DNA of 64,000 nt from the NCBI RefSeq assembly GCF_000472525.1, contig NZ_AWZT01000002.1, positions 377,627-441,626 of the forward strand. Direction: 5' to 3'. Each line of letters opens with the position of its first letter. Position 1 is the stretch's first letter. Below, piece by piece: positions 25,056-34,248 of this stretch. The notes beneath the pieces are model-generated. The model saw only the letters and a list, made by a program, of their open reading frames with translations, ran no database searches and was not told where the DNA came from. The DNA is from Paraburkholderia dilworthii. GTDB lineage: Bacteria > Pseudomonadota > Gammaproteobacteria > Burkholderiales > Burkholderiaceae. Position numbers and translations under genes: made by a program.

Positions 25056-25400
25056 CGCTAAGACCTTGGCGGCGAACACCCGTTGATAGGCCGTAGCGTT
25101 TTTGATTTCGAACTGGTCGGCGGAACTAAGGTTGGTAGTCTTCTGCGCGAAGGGAAAGGTCTCTTGCTGGACTTCGATAAAGACGCATCGCTTAGGGCGC
25201 TTACGGGCCGTTGGAGAGGCCGGGTCACCTATGTCGCAGGCGACGTCAGGAATCGGCTCGGTTTGCGCGCTGTACTGGTGCGCCCTGATGGGTTCGTCGC
25301 CTGGGCAAGTGAAGCCACACCTGACGATGAGGAGATTACCGGGCCTTATTGCGATGGTTTGGCGAACCTGAGGATGGCGTTGATCCGCCTAGTTGATTGC
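25056..25400 (+). pseudogene. C-terminal remnant of an FAD-dependent aromatic monooxygenase
   Basis: An open frame preceded by an in-frame TAA encodes LGGEHPLIGR and FDFELVGGTKVGSLLREGKG, then DFDKDASLRAL, VTYVAGDVRNRLGLRAVLVRPDGFVAWASE. This is the thioredoxin-like C-terminal domain of PHBH-type FAD monooxygenases (TfdB/MhpA-like hydroxylases). The FAD and substrate domains are missing, and similarity stops around 25345, although the frame continues to 25616 with unrelated sequence. There is no plausible start. I read it as a decayed 3' fragment rather than a gene. Confidence 0.7.
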
Positions 25401-25666
25401 AACATCGAAAGCGCCGCCTGTGTGAGCACAGCGGCCGTCTGCATGTTGCTTCTGTCGCCCGAACGAATGTTCCATGATGGCCGGTTGTACGCATTCGACC
25501 CACTTCACCGTAAGCAGCAGGTGAAAACAGGTCGTCGTCGCCAGCGACCGCTTTACGCATCATCGTTCAGCGCGTGCGCGGCCATAAAGGGACACTCGAC
25601 GGCGTCGCCTACATAGCCGACAATCGCGTCCAATTCAATGACATGTAGTGTTCCGGGCGGATATCC

Positions 25667-26299
25667 ATGCGAAATCGTGTTACGCGCGCTCTCCATGAGC
25701 GCGTCCTCCCTTTCATCCGCGCCGTCGCTGCTGCGTGCTTCTCGGTTGCCGCAGCGCCGCTCGCCGCTCATCCACATGTCTGGATCACGTACGCAAGCGT
25801 TGCGCGGATGGATGGGTCGGCATTGAGCGCTGTGCAGGAGAAGTGGACTTTCTCGCAGGGATTTCCGGTATCAGTTGTCGGCGACCTGACGGGCATGCCG
25901 AAATCTGGACCGCTCAGTCCGAAGTACACTCGCATCTTCAGGCAGCAGGCGTTTGATTCACTGAAGGGGACCGGCTACTTTACACATGTCTTCGTGGACG
26001 GCAAGGCTGCGCACTTCGGCGAGGTCCGCGACTTCGCCGTCTCTATCGAAGGCGGCCGGATTGTCTATACGTTCGTGCTGCCGCTCGCGGATAAAGTCGA
26101 CCTGAAGCGCGCGCAGGTGCAACTCGGCATATGGGACGAAACTTTCTTCGTCGATTTTCAGGCGCTGTCCAAAAGCGGCGCTCCCATCGTTTTCGATGCG
26201 ACAGCGGAAAAGACCTGCACCGCCCAAGCGTTCGAAGACAAGGTTCACGCCATATTTGGCGGTGCCATTTTTCCGCTTTCCACGAGGCTCTCATGTTGA
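25667..26299 (+). CDS. DUF1007 family protein, probable periplasmic partner of a metal transporter
   Basis: 210 residues with a signal-like N-terminus (LPFIRAVAAACFSVAAAPLAA) and the DUF1007 hallmarks HPHVWITY and KWTFSQGFP. Then TGYFTHVFVDGK, PLADKVDLKRAQVQLGIWDETFFVDF. DUF1007 genes often precede NicO-type nickel/cobalt transporters, as here: the next gene starts within its stop (7-base overlap). A role in metal handling is inferred from that pairing. Confidence 0.8.
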   Translation: MRNRVTRALHERVLPFIRAVAAACFSVAAAPLAAHPHVWITYASVARMDGSALSAVQEKWTFSQGFPVSVVGDLTGMPKSGPLSPKYTRIFRQQAFDSLKGTGYFTHVFVDGKAAHFGEVRDFAVSIEGGRIVYTFVLPLADKVDLKRAQVQLGIWDETFFVDFQALSKSGAPIVFDATAEKTCTAQAFEDKVHAIFGGAIFPLSTRLSC

Positions 26300-27417
26300 C
26301 CCCTGCGGGGCGCTACAGAATTCGCCGTAGCGCGTTTGCGCTCGTCTTCCTCATGATCAACGCCATGCACCCAACAGGAGCTCAGACGGTCGACGTCTTC
26401 GGAAGGACATCGTCGGGGGCGCCAGGCGAAGGCAATGTACAGGCGCCGACGCCGCAGAATGACGTTGAGCCGCACGTCGCAATGCTGGGCCCTGTGCGAC
26501 GCGCGATTGCAGCAGGCGTCGTCCTCCAGGGACGCCTGAACGTTCAGCTTCAGGACCAACTCGTCGCGCAGCGCAATGGCGCGAGCGTGCTGGCCGGCTG
26601 GACTCTCATGCTGCTGTCGTTCGGATACGGCGTCCTGCATGCGCTGGGACCGGGACATGGCAAGATGGTCGTGAGCACGTATCTGATGTCACATCGTGCT
26701 CGCGTTGGGCATGCCATTGCGCTCAGTGTATGGAGCGCCTGCGTGCAGGCAATCTCGGCGATTTTCCTTGTTGGCAGTGCGGCGTGGCTCGCGCGTGAGG
26801 GACTAGGCGGCGTGCTCACGCGAGCGGCGACGCTTGATCTTGTCAGCTACATCTCACTTCTCTGCGTCGGCCTCGTAACCGTCTGGTCGATCGTCACGCG
26901 TCGCGACTGCTGCGACGACGGGCGCATAACACTCATCCCTAAACGCCGCACGGGCTTGTTTGCGGCGAGGCGTAACAATGACGACGTTCAGCACGGCCGT
27001 TACCTTAATGCTAGCTCGCTGGCGAGCCGGCGCGCGCGGGACTGGACGCGCGTGGACGAGAAGGCCGGGAACGTCTGGATCGCGCGGCAGATTGTTATGA
27101 CGGGGCTGGCGGTGGGCGTGCGACCATGTGTCGGCGCGATCTTTGTTCTGATTGGCGCCCTCGCCAACGGCATTTTTATGGTGGGTGTATTGTCGGCGTT
27201 CGCTATGGCCGCGGGGGTGTCGATAACGGTATTGACGATTGGTCTGGCAAGCCTCGGCGTCAACCGGCTGGTCTCCGGTCGTAGCCTCGCTCGCAGGCAG
27301 GTGCTGCAAATGATCCGCAAGCGCCTGGCGCTCGCAGGTGCACTGGTCATCACGCTGTTTGCTGCATGGCGGGTAGTCGCGTTGCTGTCTGGCTGGCAAC
27401 TGGCCACGCTCGCCTGA
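26293..27417 (+). CDS. NicO/RcnA-family nickel/cobalt transporter
   Basis: 374 residues. A signal-like N-terminus is followed by multiple membrane segments with the signature HALGPGHGKMVV in the first conserved helix and GVRPCVGAIFVLIGALANG in the second block. A cytoplasmic loop of about 80 residues (CCDDGRITLIPKRR to WTRVDEKAG) contains Cys and His residues. The family mostly exports Ni/Co across the inner membrane. It is co-translated with the DUF1007 gene. The metal cannot be told from sequence. Confidence 0.83.
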   Translation: MLTPAGRYRIRRSAFALVFLMINAMHPTGAQTVDVFGRTSSGAPGEGNVQAPTPQNDVEPHVAMLGPVRRAIAAGVVLQGRLNVQLQDQLVAQRNGASVLAGWTLMLLSFGYGVLHALGPGHGKMVVSTYLMSHRARVGHAIALSVWSACVQAISAIFLVGSAAWLAREGLGGVLTRAATLDLVSYISLLCVGLVTVWSIVTRRDCCDDGRITLIPKRRTGLFAARRNNDDVQHGRYLNASSLASRRARDWTRVDEKAGNVWIARQIVMTGLAVGVRPCVGAIFVLIGALANGIFMVGVLSAFAMAAGVSITVLTIGLASLGVNRLVSGRSLARRQVLQMIRKRLALAGALVITLFAAWRVVALLSGWQLATLA

Positions 27418-27902
27418 CGGTCCTCCAGCGTTGACAGACAGCGAAGGTCCGTTGTGTGGAAAGTTGGAAGGCCGTTTCGGGTCGGGAATACTCATTCATT
27501 TACAGTGAGAAGTCCCATTCGCCGACGCCGGTTTGCGAATGACGGCAATCCAACGTGCAGCCGACGCACCACCGGTTATCGCCGAACGTCATGTATGGCT
27601 GAGTACCGGACCAATCGCCTCCCGCAATCTCGCCCGACGAACTCGTGCAACGCGGGGGTATCACAACTGCCGCTTGCTGGCCCCGCGCGCACCTCCTCGC
27701 CTGCCTGTTCAGTGCGTATTCATCGCCGACGATGAAGAGCCACAATCTGCAAGCTCGCCGGCAGTGCCGCAAGTTGCCCCAAGCAGAATTCGCAGTTTCT
27801 GTTTGTCGACGCCATTCGGCGATGCCCGACTCTTCAACCGCTTGTCGTGGCACTATTGGCATCCGAGCCGCCAAAGCCAGGTCAACTGTCGAACGCACCA
27901 CA
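27418..27902. other. Intergenic stretch, no supported gene
   Basis: 485 bases between convergent genes. Open frames exist on both strands (27500-27901 minus, 27533-28042 plus), but neither has family features or a good ribosome-binding site, and the plus-strand one runs into the DUF1501 gene antisense. Confidence 0.5.
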
Positions 27903-29051
27903 CTATGTGCGCACGATACCGGTTAGCGGCTTGGCCCCAACCGTCTCGCCGAACAACGCGCGAGCCGTTCGCTGAGCATCGAGGCCTAGGCTTTCGCTCG
28001 CGACGCCGGCAATCAGCGCGTCGAGCGACGTGGTCGGTTTGAGGTCGCGCGCCTGGTAAAGATCGCGAGGTGCCAGACCGGGCCAGTCAGCGATAACCTG
28101 TCCGCCCGCGACCGCCCCACCGAATATCATTGCCACCGAACCGGTGCCGTGGTCCGTGCCGCCTGTGCCGTTCGCGGCCGCCGTTCTGCCGAACTCCGTT
28201 GCGACCAGTACCGTGGTTTTGCTCCACGCCGGGCCCATATTGTCACGCAATGCCCCCAGCATGCCGTCGAGCGCTTTCAACTGGTTGGCGAGGCGCGCGT
28301 TCTGCGCACTGTGCGTGTCCCAGCCGCCGGTTTCGATCATCGCGATACGCGGACCGTCGTCGCGCGACAGGAAGCCTGCGGCCAGCTTGCCGAGGCTCGC
28401 GGGGTCCTGGCGCGCGCCGGCGTCGCCCGCGAGGCCGCGAGCCGTCATTGCCGATTCCCACAGCGGACGCAACTGCGCGTCCTCGTCGTATAGCTGCGAG
28501 ACGCGCATCAGCAGATCGTCTGGCGCTTGCGGCAATGCGGAAGGCGCGTACGAAGTCACCTCGGCGTTACCACGCAACGCCATTGGCACCGTCGGCGCGA
28601 ACGCAATCGCGCTTTCACGCACGGACGGCAGCAGCGCGGCGAGCCGGTTCAGCCAGCCGTCCTTCACCTGATACGGCGACGCGCCGCCTGTCTCCAGCAC
28701 GTTTTGTCCGTCGAAATGCGAGCGGTCGCGATACGGCGATGCGACCGCGTGCACGAATAGCGCCTCGCGCTCCGCGTACATGGCGCCGATCTGAACGAGC
28801 GCGGGATGGAGCGCGAAGGTGCCGTCCAGGCGACGCGCGTTCGACGTATCTACAGCAAGCGCGCCGCGCAAGGATGCGTAAGCGGGCTCGGCATATGGCA
28901 CGACGATGTTCAGACCATCGGCCGCACCGCGCTGAATCACGAACACGAAACGGCGATCCGTGACGACATTCGCGAAAGCAATGCGCGGCGATACGAGAAT
29001 CGCACCTGCACCGGCAGCAGCAAATTGCAGAAATTGACGGCGTGACGACAT
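27903..29051 (-). CDS. DUF1501 domain protein, Tat-exported
   Basis: 382 residues starting MSSRRQFLQF, a twin-arginine signal (SRRQFLQ) followed by AAAGAGAILVSPRIAFA. The body is DUF1501, related to sulfatase/alkaline-phosphatase folds: VFVIQRGAADGLNIVVPY, SPYRDRSHFDGQNVLETG, METGGWDTHSAQ-like IETGGWDTHSAQ, EFGRTAAANGTGGTDHGTG. The ATG at 29051 sits nine bases after CGGAG; an ATG at 29060 overlaps the upstream stop but lies directly on the ribosome-binding site. The partner of the DUF1800 protein. Confidence 0.86.
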   Translation of the reverse strand: MSSRRQFLQFAAAGAGAILVSPRIAFANVVTDRRFVFVIQRGAADGLNIVVPYAEPAYASLRGALAVDTSNARRLDGTFALHPALVQIGAMYAEREALFVHAVASPYRDRSHFDGQNVLETGGASPYQVKDGWLNRLAALLPSVRESAIAFAPTVPMALRGNAEVTSYAPSALPQAPDDLLMRVSQLYDEDAQLRPLWESAMTARGLAGDAGARQDPASLGKLAAGFLSRDDGPRIAMIETGGWDTHSAQNARLANQLKALDGMLGALRDNMGPAWSKTTVLVATEFGRTAAANGTGGTDHGTGSVAMIFGGAVAGGQVIADWPGLAPRDLYQARDLKPTTSLDALIAGVASESLGLDAQRTARALFGETVGAKPLTGIVRT

Positions 29052-29056
29052 GGCGT

Positions 29057-30571
29057 TCATCTCCGTTGAAAATCCGGTGAGACCAGCAACAGCGCGATGG
29101 CCGTGGATGCGCTTTCGGCACGCGAAACGGCCGCTGCGCTCGGCGCGCTCAGCGAGCCGGCAAGCAGGACTTGCCCCAGCGAGCGGGCGTCGAGCCGGTC
29201 GCCGACGCGCGCAGCGAAGCGCTGCGCCACTTCGACGCGGCGTACCAGTGCGTCGGGCGCGGCCCAGCTTGCAGCAATATCGTCGTAACCTGCAGGCGAG
29301 CCTGGCCGCCACACCGGTTGACCGAGTTGCGCGAGGATCGGAGCTGTCTGCAGATTGCCGAGATCTTGCCAGCCGAGGCCGCGCATCGCCGAAATCGCCC
29401 ATTCCCAAGGCGTCTTGAACTTCACGGCCGCGGGCGACCACGCTTGCGGCGCGTCGAGCAACGCGCGGTAGACGGACGGCAGATCGCCGCCGCTGCGCTC
29501 GAACACGCTCGCGAGCCGCTCGCTCATGCCGGGCGGCGGGTTGTCGGCTATGAAATGACGAGCCAGCTTCGAGCCGATGTGCTGCGCCGTCGCCGGCGCG
29601 CTCGCGAGATCATGCAAGATCGCGAGCGCCTGCTGTTCGCCTCGCTGATCGTAGCGGCGGCCCATGATAGTCCGCGAACCTGGCTCATGCAGTGCCTCGC
29701 GAAACACGAAACTGCCTGGCGCCGCCTGCTGCGCCAGCGGACTTGCCGGCCTGCCTGCGCTGGCGGCACGAACGGAGTCACCGGGGCTCGCAGCCAGGCT
29801 CCAGCCGGTCAGCGCGCGGGCGAATTCGGTGACGTCTTCCTGGTTATAGCCACTGCGCACGCCGAGCGTATGCAGTTCCATGATTTCGCGTGCGAGATTT
29901 TCGTTCAGGCCGCGTTTGCGCTCCGGATTGCGCTGCGCGGCTCGCATCGCCGCCACGCTGTCCGGTCCTACCGAACGCGTCTGATCGAGGAACAGTTGCA
30001 TGGCCGGATGACGTTCGACAGCCACCAGCATGTCTTCGAAACGGCCGAGCACGTGTGGCCGGATCGCTTCGGCTTCGAATGCGCCGGCGAGCGCGGCTAC
30101 AGCGGGTTTTTCCACCGACACGGCGAAGTGATTCGCCCAGAAATGAACCAGCCGCTCGACGAAGGGGGTCTGTGTGACCAATGCGCTAGTCACGCGTGCA
30201 TCCACGGACGAACGGTAGGTGTCGCGTATTTCCGTGCGAATGGCTTTTCGTTCGGCTTCCTTATCTTTGCGCGCGTTGCTCTGTGACGCCGTTTGCTCGC
30301 CGGCTTGAGCATGGGTTTGTGCAGGCATGCTGGCATCGCCCGGATTGCGCTGACTCTGCTGACGTAACTGCATGCGCTGCTGCTCGAGTTCGCTCGATAG
30401 CGCCAGCGAGTCCGGCTGGCTCGCCCACGCAGCCGGCCTCGGCTCATATTGGTCGAACTGGGCAAGCAGCCATGCTCTTGGATCGGCGGGCGGCGCATCG
30501 TCCGCACGGGCGCCCAGGCCGAAACGGTTCAGCGCAATGGCAGCGGCAGTCAGGTTCGGTGGCGTGGCCAT
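29057..30571 (-). CDS. DUF1800 domain protein
   Basis: 504 residues with the DUF1800 blocks ALNRFGLGARADDAP, FVERLVHFWANHFAVS, ENLAREIMELHTLGVRSGYNQEDVTEFARALTGWS (split), FHEPGSRTIMG-like LHEPGSRTIMGRRY and KLARHFIADNPP. DUF1800 and DUF1501 genes are nearly always paired; function is not established. It lacks an obvious signal peptide. Downstream of the sigma/anti-sigma/sensor trio in the same direction with a 72-base gap. Confidence 0.86.
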   Translation of the reverse strand: MATPPNLTAAAIALNRFGLGARADDAPPADPRAWLLAQFDQYEPRPAAWASQPDSLALSSELEQQRMQLRQQSQRNPGDASMPAQTHAQAGEQTASQSNARKDKEAERKAIRTEIRDTYRSSVDARVTSALVTQTPFVERLVHFWANHFAVSVEKPAVAALAGAFEAEAIRPHVLGRFEDMLVAVERHPAMQLFLDQTRSVGPDSVAAMRAAQRNPERKRGLNENLAREIMELHTLGVRSGYNQEDVTEFARALTGWSLAASPGDSVRAASAGRPASPLAQQAAPGSFVFREALHEPGSRTIMGRRYDQRGEQQALAILHDLASAPATAQHIGSKLARHFIADNPPPGMSERLASVFERSGGDLPSVYRALLDAPQAWSPAAVKFKTPWEWAISAMRGLGWQDLGNLQTAPILAQLGQPVWRPGSPAGYDDIAASWAAPDALVRRVEVAQRFAARVGDRLDARSLGQVLLAGSLSAPSAAAVSRAESASTAIALLLVSPDFQRR

Positions 30572-30643
30572 GCCATCCTCGTCGGCGTTAGATAGAGCTT
30601 GAACGTGCGGCGCGATAAATATCCGTCGCGCCCGTCCGACTTT

Positions 30644-31153
30644 TTAATCACCCGCGGACGCGGGATTAGCCGGCCTGGCGACATTCGCGCCCGACAGCGG
30701 TTCGCGCCACTGTCCGTGCAAGCGGAGGCTGTCGGCGAATTTGACCCGTTCCTCGGACGATAACCTCGCCGCGAAGTCCGCCACATTGCTTTCCACTTGC
30801 GCGCGCAGATTGCTGTCGGCCGCGCGCGTGCGGGCCAGGGCGGCGTCGAGCGCCGCGCGATCGAACTGCGGCGCGGCAAGCAGGCGCAACACCTCGCGGC
30901 GCTCATCGCGACCCTCTCGCGCGAACTGACGTCCCTCACGACGGGCACGTTTAAGGCTGTCGGCAAAGTCTTTCTGCCGCTCAGTTGACAGCGTCTGCGC
31001 GGCAAAGCGCAGCGCGCGAGGCTGCGCGACGAGCGCAGCCGCGGGGCCGCGCGCCGCAAACCATTGATAGACACCACCGGCAATTGCGCCCACCAGGAAC
31101 ACATTGAGCGCGAGCGAGACCGCGAGCACGATTTTCCATGACCGGTTGTTCAT
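30644..31153 (-). CDS. Periplasmic heavy-metal-sensor-like protein (CnrX/ZraP superfamily)
   Basis: 169 residues: an N-terminal membrane anchor (IVLAVSLALNVFLVGAIAGGVY) and a long helical, Arg/Glu-rich periplasmic part (FADSLKRARREGRQFAREGRD) with LSSEERVKFADSLRLHG near the end, characteristic of the periplasmic heavy-metal sensor/Spy-like fold. Next to a sigma factor it may sense envelope or metal stress. No His/Cys-rich metal site is obvious. Overlaps the upstream gene by four bases. Confidence 0.75.
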   Translation of the reverse strand: MNNRSWKIVLAVSLALNVFLVGAIAGGVYQWFAARGPAAALVAQPRALRFAAQTLSTERQKDFADSLKRARREGRQFAREGRDERREVLRLLAAPQFDRAALDAALARTRAADSNLRAQVESNVADFAARLSSEERVKFADSLRLHGQWREPLSGANVARPANPASAGD

Positions 31154-31572
31154 TCACCGCTCCAATCGGCGGATGAGCCACCGAAACTCGACGTCAAATA
31201 AGATGACTCGTGAACGGGCGGCACCGCTTCAGTCAATACGAAAAACGACACGGCCAGCGCGCCGACCGCGCCGCCGAGCAAGCCGACGCCCGCGACCGCC
31301 GCGCCTGACCACCATAACGCGCGCCGCTGCAAAGCAGGCCGCCGCCGCACCGGCGCGCCGCCGATGACGCGCTGCTGCAACGCCGCGTCCGGTGGTGCAA
31401 CACGGTCGGCGGCCAGCCATGCGTCGAGTGCGGCTGCTTCGGCGAGGCACGCATCCGCTTGCGCGCGATGCAGTTCCGCCCACGCCTGCCCCGCTGCGCG
31501 CTCCTGTTGCGGCCAGCGGCGCGGATCGGCGCCATAGGCTTCGACGATCTGATGGAATCTTTCTGGCGTCAT
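31150..31572 (-). CDS. Putative membrane anti-sigma protein
   Basis: 140 residues: a soluble N-terminal part (PERFHQIVEAYGADPRRWP, EAAALDAWLAADR) and one membrane segment (GAAVAGVGLLGGAVGALAVSFFV) near residues 92-114 with a short periplasmic tail. There is no ZAS zinc motif. Its position directly after an ECF sigma gene (4-base overlap) and its one-helix topology suggest an anti-sigma factor; that is inferred from context. Confidence 0.6.
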   Translation of the reverse strand: MTPERFHQIVEAYGADPRRWPQQERAAGQAWAELHRAQADACLAEAAALDAWLAADRVAPPDAALQQRVIGGAPVRRRPALQRRALWWSGAAVAGVGLLGGAVGALAVSFFVLTEAVPPVHESSYLTSSFGGSSADWSGE

Positions 31573-32162
31573 GACTTGTCCTTGCTAAGGCCGCTGCCGG
31601 CCAGTTGAGCGCGCAGATTGCGGCGCGCGCGTGCCAGCAGGCTTTCCAGTGCGTCGACGGTGACGCCCATCAGTGCTGCGGCGTCGGTGTTCGACATCTC
31701 CTGGTAATAGCTCAGCACCAGTGCCTCGCGTTGCCGCGCGGGCAAGGCGGCGAGTGCTTCGCGCACGCGTTCGTCGCGGGTGCGCGCTTCGAGCCGCACA
31801 TCCGGCAGGGCTGCGGGATCGACCTCGTCGGGCATGTCTTCACGAGGATCTTCGCGCCGGCCGCGCAGGCGGTCGTAGCAAAGATTGAGCGCGACGCGAT
31901 GAATCCACGTGTCGAATTTCGCCTCGCCTTCTCGCCAGCGCGAGGCCTGTTTCCAGATCCGCACGAACACTTCCTGCGCGACGTCTTCCGCGTCCATGCG
32001 ATCGCCCAGCATGCGCGTGGCTAGCGCAAGCAGACGCGGCAGCTTGCGCGCAACGAGTGTGCGCACGGCGGCCGGATCGTGCCGGCCGACCTGCTCGAGC
32101 AACTCCACGTCGGGATCGCGTTCGCTCAAGGCACGGCGCTCCGCGGCACATGTGCAATGCAT
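31569..32162 (-). CDS. ECF-type RNA polymerase sigma factor
   Basis: 197 residues with sigma region 2 (DAEDVAQEVFVRIWKQASRW, FDTWIHRVALNLCYDRLRGR) and region 4 (LPARQREALVLSYYQEMSNTDAAALMGV, split; then LESLLARARRNLR). It recruits RNA polymerase to a stress regulon, probably including its own operon. First gene of sigma, anti-sigma, sensor, DUF1800, DUF1501. Confidence 0.87.
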   Translation of the reverse strand: MHCTCAAERRALSERDPDVELLEQVGRHDPAAVRTLVARKLPRLLALATRMLGDRMDAEDVAQEVFVRIWKQASRWREGEAKFDTWIHRVALNLCYDRLRGRREDPREDMPDEVDPAALPDVRLEARTRDERVREALAALPARQREALVLSYYQEMSNTDAAALMGVTVDALESLLARARRNLRAQLAGSGLSKDKS

Positions 32163-32253
32163 GTCACGCCGGCTCCATCGTCACAAGTTCGTTGCGCGAG
32201 CATTATTCGATCGATGAATGAAAGGCGGACTGCGGTTTGCTTACGCGGTTTGC

Positions 32254-32355
32254 TTAATATACGACGACTGCTGGGCGATAGTAGACCGGCCGCGCCGGGT
32301 AGACCACACAACCGGCGAGCGACGCCGCGAGCAGCAGTATCACCAGCGTTTTCAT
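32254..32355 (-). CDS. 33-residue predicted lipoprotein
   Basis: A very short gene: ATG at 32355 with GGGAG ten bases upstream, then MKTLVILLLAASLAGC, a complete type II signal with lipobox LAGC at residues 13-16, and a Tyr/Pro/Val-rich tail VVYPARPVYYRPAVVVY before TAA. After processing only about 18 residues would remain. It lies 30 bases after the YXWGXW gene in the same direction, so probably co-transcribed. Confidence 0.65.
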   Translation of the reverse strand: MKTLVILLLAASLAGCVVYPARPVYYRPAVVVY

Positions 32356-32385
32356 AGCAGTTGTCTCCCAAGTCATGCGAGCCCT

Positions 32386-32706
32386 TCACGCCCAGTGACC
32401 TTCGACCCAACGCCACTTCGGACCGCGCTGCACCCAGTGCCCAGGTACCCAGTGATAACCGCCGCGAACCGGCTGCCAGTGGCCGGGTACCCATTCATAG
32501 CGACCATGATGCCAACGCCAGCGGCCCTGATCCCAGACATAGCCCGTGCGGGGCGCGGGCATGACTTCAGCGCGGGGCGGCGGCGGCGCGACAGGCGCGA
32601 TGATCACTGCCTGCGCGATGGCGGGTGCCGCTGTCAGCGCGGCGATGCAGGTCAGCGCGACGGAAAGCATGTAGCTTCCAACGCGAAGCGGCTTTCTCGA
32701 TGTCAT
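32386..32706 (-). CDS. YXWGXW-repeat exported protein
   Basis: 106 residues: a signal peptide (VGSYMLSVALTCIAALTAAPAIA), a Pro-rich spacer, then tandem Trp/Gly/His-rich units (YVWDQGRWRW, YEWVPGHWQP, YHWVPGHWVQ, WRWVEGHW) of the YXWGXW family. These are envelope proteins of unknown role. The ATG at 32706 has GAGAAG five bases upstream. Confidence 0.82.
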   Translation of the reverse strand: MTSRKPLRVGSYMLSVALTCIAALTAAPAIAQAVIIAPVAPPPPRAEVMPAPRTGYVWDQGRWRWHHGRYEWVPGHWQPVRGGYHWVPGHWVQRGPKWRWVEGHWA

Positions 32707-33166
32707 ATTGGCTTCTCCCATTCACTCAGTATCGAAGCGCGGCACGGCTTCGTTTCTTCTTGAACGCAGCAGCGGTGAAAATCCGTCGCTGATAGTTCAA
32801 CGTGGTCGAGAGAGTGGGTGTTGGGCGAGGCAAACCGCCCTTGGCCCGCCGGGTCTCGAAAGGGCTGGGCGAACCCGCGCGCTAAAAGTCCCAAATGATG
32901 CGTGGCCGCCGGGATTGAACGCGGAGATGGTGGGAGGACGCCGCCTCGAATGTGACGGCGAGTTCATTGCTCCCTGCCCGCCTCACCAGTTCCGCCGAAA
33001 CCTGCGGTGGAAAGAACTCGGCCAATGGCGGTTCCTTTCATGGAAGCCGCCCGGGCGATCGCCTCGGGTCAGAGGGCAGACGCGGGTTGCGTTGCGCCGA
33101 TCGATGCGAGGTGGTGAGCGCCTGCAAAAAGCGGTCATTCGACGTAGCCGGTGGATTCGCTGACAA
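32707..33166. other. Intergenic stretch, no gene seen
   Basis: 460 bases, mostly GC-rich with no reading frame of family character. It includes the promoter of the YXWGXW gene at its left end and the downstream flank of the LysR gene at its right end. Confidence 0.5.
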
Positions 33167-34096
33167 TCAACGCCGAGTGTCTTCCGGGCGAGACCGTAAC
33201 CTGATGTGATCGACGAAAGCGCGCAGCTTCGGCATCATCTGCCGGCGGCTCGGATAGTACAGAAAGACGCCCGGTATCACCGGTGCGTAGGGTTGCAGCA
33301 CATGCACCAGTCTTTCCGCTTTCAACCCTTCAGTGGCCATCGGCTCGGGTACCTGGGCGAGGCCCATGCCTTCCACTGCGGCGCCAAGCATCGTCGAAAA
33401 ATCATTGGCGATGAGGGGACCGGATACGGCGATCTCAATCGCCTGGCCGTTGTCGTTGAATGACCACAGCGCGAGCGCACCGCTGGATCGCCGCCATCTC
33501 AAGCATGCATGCTGGCGCAGATCGTCCGTGTGCGTTGGCCGGCTGCGCCCTGCGAAGTAGGTAGGGCTACCAACGACGATCAGACGAAGCGGCGGCGTCA
33601 GCGGTACGGCGACCATGTCGGCGTCGACGAACTGGCCCAGCCGGATACCGGCATCGAATCCTTCCGCTGCGAGATCGATCAGTTCCTTGCTTGCGGCGAT
33701 CTCCACTTCCACCTCGGGATAAGCCTGGCAAAACGATGCAATCAGTGGTTCAAGCAGGAGCGGCACCACCGCGCGCGGCACCGAAAGACGCAGCAACCCG
33801 GCTGGCCGCTGTCCCAGTCCGCGTGCAACCTCACTAGCGGCGACAAGTTCCTCGAAGGCCGGCTTGGCGCACGAAAGAAACCGTTCGCCAGCTTCGGTGA
33901 GACCGACGCTACGCGTGGTGCGCATGAAGAGCGCTGCGCCGATGCGCGCTTCAAGCGCGCGCACCGTCTGACTGACGGCCGACGGCGTCACCCCTAGTTT
34001 TGCCGCTGCCCGTCGAAAACTACGATGCTGGGCAACGCTCAGGAACACCTCCACGCCATCAAGCGCGCCCTGCCTGACTGTGAAGTTCTGCTTCAT
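33167..34096 (-). CDS. LysR-family transcriptional regulator
   Basis: 309 residues: helix-turn-helix FRRAAAKLGVTPSAVSQTV near residue 28-46 and a substrate-binding domain with GLLRLSVPRAVVPLLLEP. The C-terminus FLYYPSRRQMMPKLRAFVDHI is typical of LysR repressors of small efflux or redox genes. Divergent from the membrane protein gene at 34249, its likely target. Confidence 0.87.
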   Translation of the reverse strand: MKQNFTVRQGALDGVEVFLSVAQHRSFRRAAAKLGVTPSAVSQTVRALEARIGAALFMRTTRSVGLTEAGERFLSCAKPAFEELVAASEVARGLGQRPAGLLRLSVPRAVVPLLLEPLIASFCQAYPEVEVEIAASKELIDLAAEGFDAGIRLGQFVDADMVAVPLTPPLRLIVVGSPTYFAGRSRPTHTDDLRQHACLRWRRSSGALALWSFNDNGQAIEIAVSGPLIANDFSTMLGAAVEGMGLAQVPEPMATEGLKAERLVHVLQPYAPVIPGVFLYYPSRRQMMPKLRAFVDHIRLRSRPEDTRR

Positions 34097-34248
34097 AGCG
34101 CGTCAACATTGTGATGAATAGTCGCTCACGAAGGGTCATGGTACACCTACGCCTGCAGACAGGCAGTCGCGCCGACCTTGGCTCGCAAGCCCGGGCAACT
34201 GCTCGTTCTCACCCTCGAATGAGCCGGACAATACCTGAAGGAGGCAAC

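Noticed and set aside
28130..28963. 277-codon plus-strand frame opposite the DUF1501 gene
   Set aside because: Pro/Arg-rich antisense shadow.
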